In this document: piece by piece, positions 1 through 11,840 of the stretch
How positions within the stretch are numbered: the stretch's first letter is position 1
Layout of the letters: each line of letters opens with the position of its first letter
Assembly: GCA_013399855.1 (NCBI GenBank)
Contig: VXAY01005255.1
Location: 866,114 to 930,113 of the forward strand
Reading direction: 5' to 3'
DNA: 64,000 nucleotides
Source of the DNA: Oxyruncus cristatus
Taxonomy: Eukaryota > Chordata > Aves > Passeriformes > Cotingidae
Notes under the pieces: generated by a model
Databases searched by the model: none
Told to the model about the DNA's origin: nothing
Seen by the model: the letters and a program-made list of their open reading frames with translations, nothing else
Translations under genes and position numbers: made by a program

Positions 1-1858
1 TTCTAGTCAAAAAATTTGGCACTCCCAGGAATTTAGTCTTTGCTTTTTATTTCTAAGTAAAACTATGCACTCAAGATTTGGGAAAGGATGAATATTTGTG
101 TGTGAACTCATATCTGAGCTCTTCCTGCCCACACAGTCGAAGTGTGTGAGGTTGCAAATTAGAGGCAGGTAGCCAGTAAATTCAACTTTTACCTGGTACA
201 AAATACACATTCACAAGTCTGGCTCTAGCTTTTGGATTACAAAGTGACAACTATGTTGCTTTTGTTGTCAACTGCAGTACACCTGCATCTTCTGTTAATG
301 GAGTCTTCTGGAGAAAAGGGGGTGAAAGGGGTGAAAGGAGATTGGCTTTAAAACAGTCCAGATGATTAACAGGCCCTACAAAGTATCACCCTCAAGAAAC
401 GTGAGCTAACTGGAAAAAACGGAGGAGCCAAGAGCCAAAGACTAGATTTATTGGACAACTTGAATTAAAATTTGGACCCTTTACTATTTTTCAGGGTCAT
501 TGGAGCAAAGTATTAAAAATGGACAATGTCTGAGAATTGCTCTGTGCTCCAATTGCTCTCTGCCACTCAGTGATGTCTCTTTCCTGTTCAGAGCTCTTTC
601 TTTTTTGTCACAAGGCTGTTTCTGACTGTCCTTCATGTCACTCATTTTGCTGTGTATCTGCTCTCTGATTTCTCCTATCATTAACCTGAATCCAGCCTTC
701 GATGCCCAGTATCCCTTGAATTTCTAGCTCTCCCCTGAGCCTTTCCCAGTGACTGACTCTTTTCTTCAACTGTGCACATTTTCTTCGGATTAAGGGCTGA
801 AGCTGAAAAAGGTAGAAGTTCTAAGCATCAGTTATGATGATAATATGCCTAATGAGCTCATCTTTGATATCTTAGGCCACTAAAAGTCACTGAGACCACT
901 GAGTCTTTAGGTATGACACTGCCTTTAAGGCTAGTAGGAATTACGGGATTGTCTGGCCCGAGATACTGTACTAACTTGGCCTTTTAGATGCCACACACCC
1001 TCCAGCTTGAAATCATTATTGAATTGTTATGTGAACGGGCTGGTTGCTTAGAGATCAGATATCCATTTTTTATTGCTCTTCTCAGAGTCATCAGCTCTGA
1101 TTATGTTTGAAGTATTTTCTATGGTTTGAGGTTTTGTCAGTATGTGAGAATCATAACATAATGAAAATGCCTGTCACCTGATGGTTGCATGGAACAGTTT
1201 GAAATTGGCATCCACCTGAATGCTAAGGATGAAAACCCCACAGACAAAGAGAAAAATCACAAATATGTTACTGATATAATAACTCCTGATTTGACTTGTC
1301 ATGGTTTTTGAATGGTTGGAGTTGTCATTATTCCATTTTAACAATTAACTTCTTCCTATCATAAGAAGGTGAAGCAAATCTAATTTTAACATATTGTCTA
1401 ATTTACTAGGGCACTTTTTTAATGTTTATATGATCCTGAAATAAAGACGTCGCATGTTGGATATTGCCAAAAACATCTGTCAAGTTACTTCTGGTTCTCA
1501 TGAAGAATCTGAACTTATTTTAATATTAACATGCTTAATGTGATGGAACCACCCTGAGGCCTCAGTCAGAATCTGGGACTTTAGGAACTATAAAAACAAC
1601 TGTAAAGACATGGTACCACGCATCAGACAAAATCTGTTCTGCCCTTTGCAGATGAGACGTATTCCATCTGGCTCTCTGTAAAGGGGACAAGCATACACGT
1701 TTCGAACTAGCAGAAAGAAAGCAAGAGGCTTTCAGTGTGAACAGCCTGCTGAAAATGCCAGAAATTGTTGAAGAGAGACAGCAGCCAAAATGGCATTATT
1801 CCTCATTTCCTTCCAGTCTCCAGGAGATACGTAGATATACACAGACATGCACATGCAC
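1..1858. other. Unique non-coding DNA
   Basis: No gene, known repeat or RNA seen. It is AT-rich with very few CpGs. The only open frames are short minus-strand ones of about 65 codons (7-210 and 484-681) that match nothing I recognise. The stretch ends in CA/TG-rich sequence that runs into the (AT)n microsatellite. Confidence 0.65.
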
Positions 1859-1885
1859 GCATATATATATATATATATATATATA
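1859..1885. repeat. (AT)n microsatellite
   Basis: About 13 uninterrupted AT units are visible. The preceding bases (from 1845) also alternate purine and pyrimidine without a break, so the alternating tract is about 42 bp long. It lies 17 bp from the 3' tail of the CR1 that starts at 1902. Confidence 0.95.
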
Positions 1886-1901
1886 CCACAAGCAGTCTCC
1901 A

Positions 1902-2470
1902 AATCATAGAATCATAGAATGGCTTGGGTTGGAAGGGACCTTAAAGATCACCTAGTTCCAATCCCCCTGTCATGGGCGGGGAAGTCACCTCCCTTGATCT
2001 CTGGCCACACCTCTTTTGGTGCAGCCCTTAAAGTGGTTGACTTTCTGGTCTGACAGGTCATGTCCAGTTTTTCATCCACCAGAACCCCTAAGTCCTTCTC
2101 TGCAGGGCTGCTTTCAATGAGTTCATTCTCCCAGTCTGTGCTCATGCCTGGGATTGCCCTGACCCACATGCAGCACCTTGCACTTGGTCTTCTTGAACCT
2201 CATGAGATTCTTGTGGGCCCACTTCTCAAGGTTTTCCAGATCCCTCAGGATGGCATCCCTTCCTTCAGTTGTGTCAACTGCACTGCTCAAGCTTTGTGTA
2301 ATCTTGCTGAGGGTGCACTCAATCTCACTATCCATGTAAATCATGAAGATATTGAAGAGCACTGGTTCCAAAACAACGCCCTGGGGGACACTACTCATCA
2401 CTGACCTCAACCTGGACATAGAGCCATTGACCACAACACTCTGTCTGCATCCAGAGAAGTCCCATTCCTT
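1902..2470 (-). mobile_element. CR1 LINE fragment, internally deleted
   Basis: A chicken-repeat-1 (CR1) non-LTR retrotransposon lies on the minus strand. The left edge shows the 3' tail (two copies of a TCATAGAA-type octamer), then the 3' UTR wording TTGGGTTGGAAGGGACC. From about 1975 rightward the sequence jumps into ORF2: reverse-transcriptase sequence is readable to about 2470. Most of the C-terminal part of ORF2 between these two blocks is missing, so the copy carries an internal deletion as well as the usual 5' truncation. It is long dead and cannot mobilise itself. The exact 5' breakpoint is uncertain by about 20 bp. Confidence 0.95.
2060..2470 (-). pseudogene. CR1 ORF2 reverse-transcriptase remnant
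   Basis: The minus-strand translation reads, in order, VVNGSMSR, SSVPQGVVLEPVLFNIF, ECTLSKI, AVDTTEGRDAILRDLENLEKWAH, LMRFKKTKCKVLHVGQGNPR, then in another frame ELIESSPAEKDLGVLVDEKL. This is the order of blocks in the central CR1 reverse transcriptase (known family). The catalytic F/YADD box expected just after ECTLSK is gone: the DNA there is shortened by several bases and the frame is disturbed. A second frame change separates the GNPR block from the ELIESSPAEK block. It is a non-functional relic of the element annotated at 1902-2470, not a host gene. Confidence 0.9.
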
Positions 2471-3211
2471 TGTTTCTTAACAGGCAGAGAGGGGAGATTT
2501 GGGTCCCAAGGTGAGCAGGAGCCATGTGCAAAAGAGAGGGGTGTTCAGTGTTGCGGCATTAAGGGAAGGGGATCTTCTGCAGGGCCCGAGAAGCCCTGCT
2601 AGACCTCTTTGATGCAATTGTAAGACATTATTGAGGAACAACTTCTGCCGTTTGGAAGTGAGAGCAATGCTACAGAGACTTAGCAAGCCTTTCACAGTCT
2701 GCATGCATTTCACTGAAAGGTTTTTCCCATCTACTGTGCCCCAAGGGCACCTGCATCTTGCATCCTGACAGCTATGTGTTGCAGAATCTCCTGCTCCATC
2801 ACACCATGAGCCCAACCCAGTTGTTCAGCGGGATGAGGGATTCACAGAGGCTGTGTCTTGTGTGTAAGGAACTGGAGTGTGAAGGAGGCTACAGCACTAT
2901 GGAAAACATACCTTTGATCGGTTTCTTGTGTGGAACGAAGCCTGCCCAGAGAGCAGAGGGGTACCACATCCTTTCCACCACCACCTGAAGAGCCATGTCC
3001 ACTCTATAACCCTGTTTACATGCACACCCCTGGCAAATAAGCCAACGGGACCTCTGTTGAGCTGCAGGGACTGCAGATTTGGAAATCTGTACTACTGTAT
3101 AATAAACTAGACAAGAAACTAGTCAAGGTGTAGGACAGCTGAAAAAATAAAGAAATAAAGCATTCAGATAGCTGTAGTTAGCTTCTAGGCAGGATACTTA
3201 TGGAAAACACA

Positions 3212-3271
3212 ATTTTTTATTGTGCTTAATAAAAAAAAATTATTTTTTATTGTGGAAATGCTTAATAAATA
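3212..3271. repeat. Imperfect tandem duplication, about 30 bp
   Basis: The string ATTTTTTATTGTG occurs at 3212-3224 and again at 3242-3254. Each copy is followed by CTTAATAAA, directly in the first copy and after a 5-base insertion (GAAAT) in the second. This is a decayed local duplication in very AT-rich DNA. Confidence 0.8.
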
Positions 3272-5776
3272 TTTGAGTCTTATGGAATAGCCATGAAGAG
3301 CCATTGATCAGCATTTAGGCTTTCGAATCTGTAAATTTCCTCTAATGATCTCAAATAACTGAAAAAGTCCCACCACAGTTGGTGGAGAGAGACTGGCACT
3401 TCTAGGACACCAAGAACATCCTAAAGTGGATCAGTAGGTAAACAGGTCAGGTGAAGGCTATGCTCAAAAGCACATCACTTTTCACTGACTGTAGAAGTCA
3501 TAAGTGATTAGTGCAGAGGAAGGTATTTCTCTGGTGGTGTCCAGAGCACAGAACAACCAGCACTCTGCTGTCAAAGACAAGAGTAAACTGGATGGGGCAC
3601 ACACAATACATGACGCTTTCAGGAGAAACTCTAACCCTGTCAGGATCCTGTGGCTGCTCAGCTGTGCCTGGCATACCTGCCAAAAATTATAATACACAGT
3701 GGCAAGTTGCCCCCTTTGTGTAGTGGGAAGTCAAAAGGCAGCTCCTTACCTGCTTAACCTCCCCACTTGCAGAAATACTTTTATTTTTAATGTCAAGGAC
3801 ATTTACTGGGGAACATCCATAAGCACTGCTTTAGCCCACCAGCTAACATACTGATTTGCAGGGACACTGCAGAAGAGGAAATACAGGAAAATCTATGTAA
3901 TTAATTGCAGGAATAAAAGCAGACAGATGCTATTTTTAGAAACTGCAGTTAGGGAGAACATGGAAGTTAATATCCTTACTGCGGTGCTGCCAACTCTTGC
4001 TATTTCGTGGCAAGTCTCACAGTATTTGTTGCTGTTCTTAAAACTGCATATCCTTGTATAATGGGAACTTGCAACAATTTCAGCTTGCTGAGGCAAGAAA
4101 AAGTGGTTGGAAAAAGCTTGAAAGTGAGAACCCCAGAAGCAAAAAGTAAAGAGGAGGATATAAAAAAAAAAATCAGTTAATGTTTTTGGAAACACTCTGA
4201 TTCTTTGTGCAATTCTGTGAGGTTTTTTTAATCCTATTAATTTTTAACACCCAGCACTTGGAAATTATTCAATTTGTATCGAGGCTGCTGTCGGAATTCC
4301 TGTATGCATAGAGTCAAAACCTGTTTCACACCTCCCTAAAAAGAAAATACTGTCTCAGGATGTTGTTCCTGAATGCCAAATTTGGTGTCACTTCGAATTA
4401 GGAGATATTTAATGATCTGTCATACTTATACTTTGCTGTATCTATGTTTCTTATAAACTCCCAAAAAAAGCTAATTAGAGATGTTTGAATGAGTTTTTTA
4501 CAGGAATTGGTCAGAGACTAGCTATTCCTTCATGGAGAATTAACGAAAAGGAAGCTGGGGCTCTTCTGCTATTTGGTTGTTAAGATTTCTTGAAGAGAAA
4601 GTTGTGCAAACCGATGTTTTCTTACTGGCTAGTCGCTAAGGTCGGATTTGCCTTTGTATTTTGTGACTCTACAGGGCAAAAACAAGACTTCCATTCAGCT
4701 CAGATGCTGGGCATGCAGCGAAAAGAGGTGGTTGCAAGCTCTTACTCCTGGGATGGCAACTACTGCTTTCAGTCTGCTGCAGGTCTAGGGCAGCACTGAT
4801 TGATTGTCTCCGCCTAGAGCTGACTCAGAATGGCCAGGCTTAGTACAAAACGGTGCAAATGGGCTGTAAACAACGAGATTTGAAAAGAAAAGGAGAAAAC
4901 CTCAACAGCAGGAGAGTGAAAGGGTGACTTTCCCGCCTTTGGGGAACTCATCTGTAAGCAGAACTGATTGGAAAAAAATCTGGTTCATTCAGCCTGACTG
5001 CTTTGTTGGAAATCTAGTAGCCTGAAGAGCTTTTGCTGAAATTAAGGCAGCGTTTTCAGTGGTACCTGCTGGGTTTGTCAGGAGACTTGTGATACTACTT
5101 ATGAGGAGGTTTGCCCAGCCTGCTTTTCCTCTTGCCCCAGTGGCAAGAGATGCCCTAAGGCCTGGGATCCCTGACTCTGCAACACACAAACCTAGTAGCT
5201 GGGGCCCTTCTAGATGCTCGGGCAGCTTGCAGGCTTCTTGATGTGTCTGCTAGTATCAACACAGAAACTGTCAAATGCAGTATTTTAGTAACATGCACCC
5301 TGAAAAATATTTAAAGTAAAGCAGTACTTTGGGACCAATTCAGACTACCTATGAAATAATATAACCAAAAATAGCAAATTCCTTGTAATAGAGCAACACA
5401 AGCTCCTGAATACTTCTGTTTTTAATACCCATGCCCAAGTTCAGTGCTGAATGCCGAGATCCAAACAGGTTGTTTCTCCCATAAAAATTCCAAGCACAGG
5501 CTGCTAAAAGACCACATGCTTTAAGAATATTGTCAAACTTACTCTTTCTGTTTATATTGTATGCTATTGACCATAAGAAATAAGTCATACTTTCGGCCTA
5601 CTAAAGCTGATGAACTTTAGTGGAGACCTGCTTTTAAAAACAATATTTAACCCAGTATTTCTTCAATGCCAAATATATTTGGTCTGACTTGTACTGCGGT
5701 GGGTTGAGAGGTCTCACAAATTCCCTATAATTTCCCAACAGTGTAAAAACCTACAAAGATTCAGAGACACTCATTA

Positions 5777-5850
5777 TTTGGTGGGGGTTTTGTCTGTTTG
5801 ATCGTTGTTGTTGGGGTTTTTTTTATTTGTTTGGTTTGTTTTTTTCCTGG
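5777..5850. repeat. G/T-rich low-complexity patch
   Basis: The plus strand is almost purely G and T over about 70 bp (runs of GGGG, TTGTTG and long T runs). Simple low-complexity sequence; no function visible. Confidence 0.8.
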
Positions 5851-7571
5851 TGTAATCCTCCAGGTATAGCAATTCATCTCACTGCTCTATAGACCTCTCT
5901 ACTGTGTAGCAAGCAATAGCTAGTCAAGGCTGAATGGCAGTGGAGTGTATATAAGCATCAGTTGCATACCTGTGGGGAATGTATATCACAGAAACAGTTG
6001 AAAAATGACTTCTAATGCAGCATTCACTAATGCAGTAAATAGAAGCTTGGACATCAAGAATGTGTAGGGCTTGTGTGTAAGACGGTATGTTAAAATGGGA
6101 GAGACTTTTTATAATCAGCTAGCTTTTGTTGTGTTTAGAAAAACAGAAAATTACTGCTGGCCCTCTTCTGGACTGGAAGTAACTCTCAGTGGTGGGAAAA
6201 ATGGATATTTCTTTCCTCCTGTTGTCCAGAAGCTGAAACTTCCAGCCAGTTCCTCACAAATAGTACTTCCATGGTGCTGTGCTGGCATATTGACTTGGGA
6301 AATTACTGCTTCTGCTTTGTCAGCAGTTTCAGTGATCCGTGTTTTTTCCCTTCCTTCATTTACTCGTCCCTGCTGGTCATAATTTAAATAGGTTTTTATT
6401 GTCTGTGTTTTTATATTATCAGGTAACACTACTAATCCCTACATGACCATAAACAGGCTAAATATACTTGACAGCACCCACCGTATGTACACACTAAAAC
6501 CACACATACATGCACCCATTGTGTGTCTACACATAGTCTGTGCATACACACACTGGATCTATCTCTACATAGTGTATAGAGGTGTAGTACTCTACAGTAT
6601 GTAGCTATGGTACTGTAATCTGAGAGATTTCAGTAGGCCATTGCTTGCCTCTGTTAAATCAATAACATTCATTAAGCTACAGCTATAATTTCATAATGCA
6701 ACTCAAGCTACTGTGTGCCTTGCTTCCAAGAAAAGCACTGGGCCTGAGATAACTAATGTTTTAAATAAATAAGATGTAGGAAATCAGAAGGAATGACACT
6801 TAAAGGGTGGCATATCAACAGCAGTTAGAAGAAATATCAAGATCAACCAGCATAATAACTTTAAAGGGTGGAGGAGAATTGCAATGGCAACATGATATTT
6901 TGATCAAAATAAAGCAATTTTTACTTGTAATGAAGTACTAGCCCATGATTTTTAAAGACCCATGCATTCAACAGCCACAGGCTGCCTTTCAAGTTTACAG
7001 GCTGATATGTCTTCATATTAAGAAAGGATGTAGTTTATAAGTCTCTTTCAACAAAACACCAGATAGCTAACACAGCAATAAAAAACAGAACCTTTTTTTT
7101 TAAAACTAAAAAATCTCCAAGTTCATATGGCTGGAATTAGAACTCCAGCCAGTGAACCCTGGTGAGTTCTGTTTATTCTGTTTATTCTTAATGTGTTGAT
7201 TTTCTTTTCACTATTGTTCACTTTCTGATTGGTTACAGTACAAAACTCTCTCTGCTCTTCTGCTCTCTGACCTTCCTTGCCAGCTCCTCTAACTCCCTTT
7301 TTCCTAACACAGACTTTGGCCAGATCAGTATGACAAAGTGTTGCAAGGTACATGCATCAATTAGGGGAGTGCTGAAGTGTGATCTGCAACCAGCATAGCT
7401 GTGCCAGCAGAAACCCCTAGTATGGATTGACACATATCAGCAGAAGTGCTTGAGGTTCTTCTGGGAGACTGGGAACTTACATGAGAATGTGTTATGTAAA
7501 TATCATGTGACTCAATTTGACTGATGCAATCCTTGGTGCAGAGCTCTCTCTTCCTTGGCTCCTCTATGCTT

Positions 7572-7597
7572 AAAAAACAAAACAAAACAAAACAAAC
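7572..7597. repeat. (AAAAC)n short tandem repeat
   Basis: About five consecutive AAAAC units with a slightly longer first A run. Confidence 0.9.
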
Positions 7598-9354
7598 CAG
7601 AAATAAAGTAAGCACCAGCATATAATCACCTGGAAAGCTTAATTTTTATATCAGGTTTTGGTCCCAAATACTGTTTTGATCTGAGCCACCTACCAATCTT
7701 TCAGGCAATGTCTGACCAGTGGTTTGGAGCATAATATGTATCAGGTATTTGGAAGGGGGTTATGAAGGAAACAGCTTAACTCTTCAACAATAATTTCCTA
7801 ATAGACAGCAGAGATAGAGCCCTGGAATATTTTATTATTATCCACGTAGCCTCTGGGGCTGAATTTCTGTCCTTTCACACTTCTATTTATTGCATGAATT
7901 TTATCTCTTCCATTTATATTCTCTTCTCCACCTGACTAGTTTTCTTTGTCCCCACAGTGAATAAAGAAAGTTATTCTTCATTCAGACAACCTGCAGACAA
8001 CCTTAACCCTAATTCCCATCTCCATGCAACACACAGCAGAATTAGGTAGTGCACTAGCCCCTGGCAGGTACCTACTCCTCAGAGAATACAGAAAGCTCAG
8101 GAAGCACTGGATGATGTCTTGTTGGACAAACCATTTCTTGAATCTCTTTGCAGATGGAGTATTCTTTGCAGCTCATTGACCATCACACGAAAAAGCCACT
8201 GCTGTGCTTCATTTTCACATCTTCAACAAATTGTGGCACAGCTGGGAACTCCCATAATCTCTCTGCTCCAGATGTTTCTCTCCACTTTCTTGCCACTATA
8301 TAAAATCCTCTTCTTTTTTTTTCACTAGTGGTGGTTTTAATCTCCTTACAGGAAACACTATGTGGGATTTGTTGATTGCCCTGCAAATTAGGGAGTCCAA
8401 AAGATCCCAAGAGAAGGTCAAAATAAACCACTGAGCTGGTATTTAATTAGCATTTATCAACAAACAGATTTTAAAGCAAATGTTAGTACAGGCTTACTAA
8501 TAAAGGGAAGTGTATGTGTAATGTCACTCCCACTCATTTTCACCTTGAGATATTTTAGGGATTGATGACCTGGAAAAGTGAACAAGCAGTGAGTACTGTA
8601 CAGACTGTGGGCAGTAGGAAAAGTTGTTTGTCTAAATTCGGTGTTGTGACAACTTTGTGATAGAGACATCAGGCCTTGGTGTCCTTGGAGTGTAGGTGGG
8701 TGAGTGAGTCACTTATTGCTATCCTGACATGCCATAAGTAGGTGGCTGTTCTCCATTGTCAGAATATGGTCCTTCAATTTTTATTCATTGAGAGACATCA
8801 CCATTTTAAAATGGATCTATTTTGGCTCACACTTGAATAGCCAGTGTCATTTTTCATTCTGAGCAATGAGCTGCTTAAAACCAATATACTTTATACTTGT
8901 CTACTGCCATTTACCAGTTCCACAGTCTCGAACCACTTTGTCTGCTTCAAAACAGTGCAAGGCGTCTGAATACAGAGGATAATGGCTGGAAGCAAAACTA
9001 CAGCCAAAAACTACCTTGGAAAAGCGCTGTGATAGAAATGTCTCATTGTTGGTCGTGCTACCTATGACAGAAGCCATACATAGGAAAAAGCATAGGAAAA
9101 ATCACTAAGTCGCACAAGGTTAATGCAGTTATCTTATTCCAGACATCGTTTCCTCGGAAGACTAGAAGAATGTGCATATGGAAGAATTCTGCTATCTAAA
9201 TGCGAGTTTAACGCTGGATTTCCTGAAATGGTTTTGGTTAATTGTGAAAATCTGTCAGAATTATTGGCACATAATATTAAAGAGAAACATCAGAGTTTAT
9301 AGTTGCCTCCAGTGAACTTCTGCAGAGCCTGTAGTCTTTTTCCTAAGGAACAAA

Positions 9355-9412
9355 TGACTAGATGATCTCCAGAGGTCCCTTCCAACCCCAAACATTCTGT
9401 GATTCTGTGAAA
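9355..9412 (+). mobile_element. CR1 3'-end fragment (about 58 bp)
   Basis: A very short plus-strand CR1 tail. It shows CTAGATGATCTCC, then AGGTCCCTTCCAACCCCA, and ends with ATTCTGTGATTCTGTGA, a decayed double octamer. Only the last part of the 3' UTR survives. The wording (GATCTCCAGAGG) differs from that of the neighbours at 1902 and 16802, so it belongs to another CR1 variant. Confidence 0.9.
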
Positions 9413-11796
9413 TACTGCCCACTAACAAACATGTGGCTGAGGGTGCCGTTAACAGAGCTGTTCCAGACGGCCTTCTATTATCTTTATTAAAATTGAAAGA
9501 TTCATCCACACTAACACATATTTTTGCTACATATCCGAATTCTTAATTTTGTGACAGCCTGGGCAAAGCTGCTGATAATTTAGGAGAAAGTCCTAGAAAT
9601 GTCTGAATCCAAACCAGTCAGCCACAGTATGACAGTTTGAAGGGCTTGTTCAAGCTGAAAGATACTTGTTCAAAACTGTCATTCCTCTTTCTGAGAGTCC
9701 TCCCCTCCTCACTCTCCTCTGCTCTTAGGAAACTGGGTGCAGACCCCAAAAGCAGCACCAGTTCCGCAGCCCTAGCAAATTTCATATTTGGTAACTGGTT
9801 TTCTGGCTTTGTGTTGATTTTTCTTCCTCTTCTTGGAAGGAAGAGCGTGTATTAAATTTACTTTTTTCTCCCTATTGTATTCCATAGAGAAATTTCCTTG
9901 GATATGCCCAGTTGCAGACCCGTTTCTGTATTTCAGCCAGCACAGCCTGGTCTAGGAGCTGCTTGGCCTTAGTCCAAAGTGGAAGGCCTTTCCCTGTTCT
10001 CCAGATATCCATCTGTTATGCACTGGTATCCTGGTCCCCAAGGGCTACAGACATGGCCACTAGCTCTGAACACATTCAGCCTTCCCTAAGCAGTCTTTTT
10101 TTCTCTCTCATTTGTTCCTCCCAGCTCCCTTGTTTTACTTACCATCTACCACAGTCACTTCACTCAAGCTCATCAATTTAACCATAGCCATGAGGCAGTT
10201 TGCTTCTCTCTGAAGGCTGCAGGTATCTGGCCTCCTTTTCTTTCTCATGGTTCCTGTTTTTTCTGCACTCAGTGAGTTAACTTTGCTCCTCCTTTTCTGA
10301 AGAAAAAGATCCTGACAGCTTGTACTTATGTGACTATTCTTCTTAAAGCAACTATCTCAGCTTACATTCTTAAAACCCACAGTTACATGGTTCTGTCTTT
10401 GAAAGATATGGGCAAATTTGAGTTTGGTACAAGTAGTCGCAACACCATTAATGCTAATAGATTCATATCAGGGAAAAATTAGTCTAAATTGTCTGTTTTC
10501 CATTTAAAATAACTATCCAGAATAGATGTACACTCTGTCCAGCCACACAGCTCATTCATCCTCATTGCCTGTGTCTCTTGTGGCAGACTGTTCTTTTTAA
10601 AGATTTCAGTAATAAAAAATGTTTCCATTTCTACTAATACTCCATTGTTGGCAAGTTTGGGCAATTCAACATACTTTTGATAGGTTTTTAAGGATTAGCT
10701 CTTGCATACTGCATGCTTATTTTAGAAGGACTGCTTATGCATATTTGTTAAGTTATAGTTGAATTTGTTGCTAGAAATAAATTCCTACAAACACACATTA
10801 TTTTGAAAATGAATAATGTAGAGAAAAATAATATATAGTGAATATTTAAGTTTTGCTCCAGTTTTCTGTCAAAAAGTTAACATAAATAGCATTTGGAATA
10901 GAACTGGCAAATGACATTAGACTAAGGATTGGAAGTACAACTTCCTTATCTTTCTAGGATCCGGTGTGGCAGATCTGATAATAAAATTGCCTCATTTTTC
11001 TGAGATTCCTTTAAAAACATTTCCTTCACTTGAAAAAATATAGATGATTTTTAAAAATTTGTTTAGTGACCAAGTGAGTTACGCACATACAGGATTAAAA
11101 ACCCCTAAATCCTTGCTCAATTTATAGGCTGCCTCAGTTTCAAGATCAAACTTTGCAAGCTAGATGCCTGTCTCAAGGACAGCAGGATATAGCATGGCCT
11201 TCACTAAGAAAGGGAGTATTCTGGATCATGGTTGTATTATTCTGACCAAGAAAGTTTCCAAGAAGTCTGCTTGTAAGCTGTCCCTGCTCTGTAGGTCAAA
11301 TGGGGACTCTGCCTTTCAGGCTCTGAACCTAATCCTGCCAACACACCACAGTGAACAAGGTTTTGTAGAACAATTTGTAGGAGTTTTTTTTCTTGTTTTC
11401 ATCATGGATCACTCTGAGGATGTAGGTACTTGCTCTGTCACTAGTGACAGAGTTTACCAGGTCTGGGTCATCTTCCTATTCCACCCAGTTCTCAGCTTAT
11501 CTAGTTTCCTTATTAGGTCCTTAGGTGTAGCATGGCATGGGGACCACCGCTCACTGTGGATGGATGTGTGGCACAAAGGGTTTCTGGCACACGAAAAACA
11601 GTGGTTTGTCAACTGTAAACAAAAGGAAGAAAGAGACAGAATGGCACAGAAGCCAGATGAGAACTCAGCAGAAATCCAGAGAGAATCACAACTCACACAG
11701 TGGTCCAGAGAAACCACCACAAATATTTCAGGCAAAAAGAGTCTGCTTTTTTTCCTATTTTACACCTCTTGGGTGCACATGAACCACAGGCTTCTA

Positions 11797-11840
11797 AGTA
11801 GTACTAGTAGTTCTACTAGTAGTTCATTACTAGTAGTAAT
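11797..11840. repeat. TAG/CTA-rich array with perfect hairpin
   Basis: The segment is built of AGT/TAG triplets in both orientations. A perfect 9-bp inverted repeat, TACTAGTAG at 11802-11810 and CTACTAGTA at 11813-11821, is separated by only two bases. A further ACTAGTAGT unit follows at 11829-11837. Confidence 0.9.

Larger units (their letters stand above)
2471..9354. other. Unique non-coding DNA
   Basis: No gene or dispersed repeat recognised. Open frames reach about 112 codons (2477-2815 minus; 6071-6382 plus) without family resemblance. Local items are a partial duplication at 3212-3271, a G/T-rich patch near 5.8 kb, mixed CA/TG-rich sequence at about 6480-6560 and an (AAAAC)n run at 7572. 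The 2477-2815 frame lies directly 5' of the CR1 relic on the same strand, but I do not recognise CR1 sequence in it. Confidence 0.6.

Noticed and set aside
1948..2434. Overlapping open frames in the 1.9-2.4 kb region
   Set aside because: They are broken CR1 reverse-transcriptase sequence or its antisense, not host genes.
8003..8014. CTTAACCCTAAT, resembling a telomeric TTAGGG unit
   Set aside because: A single imperfect unit, not a repeat.
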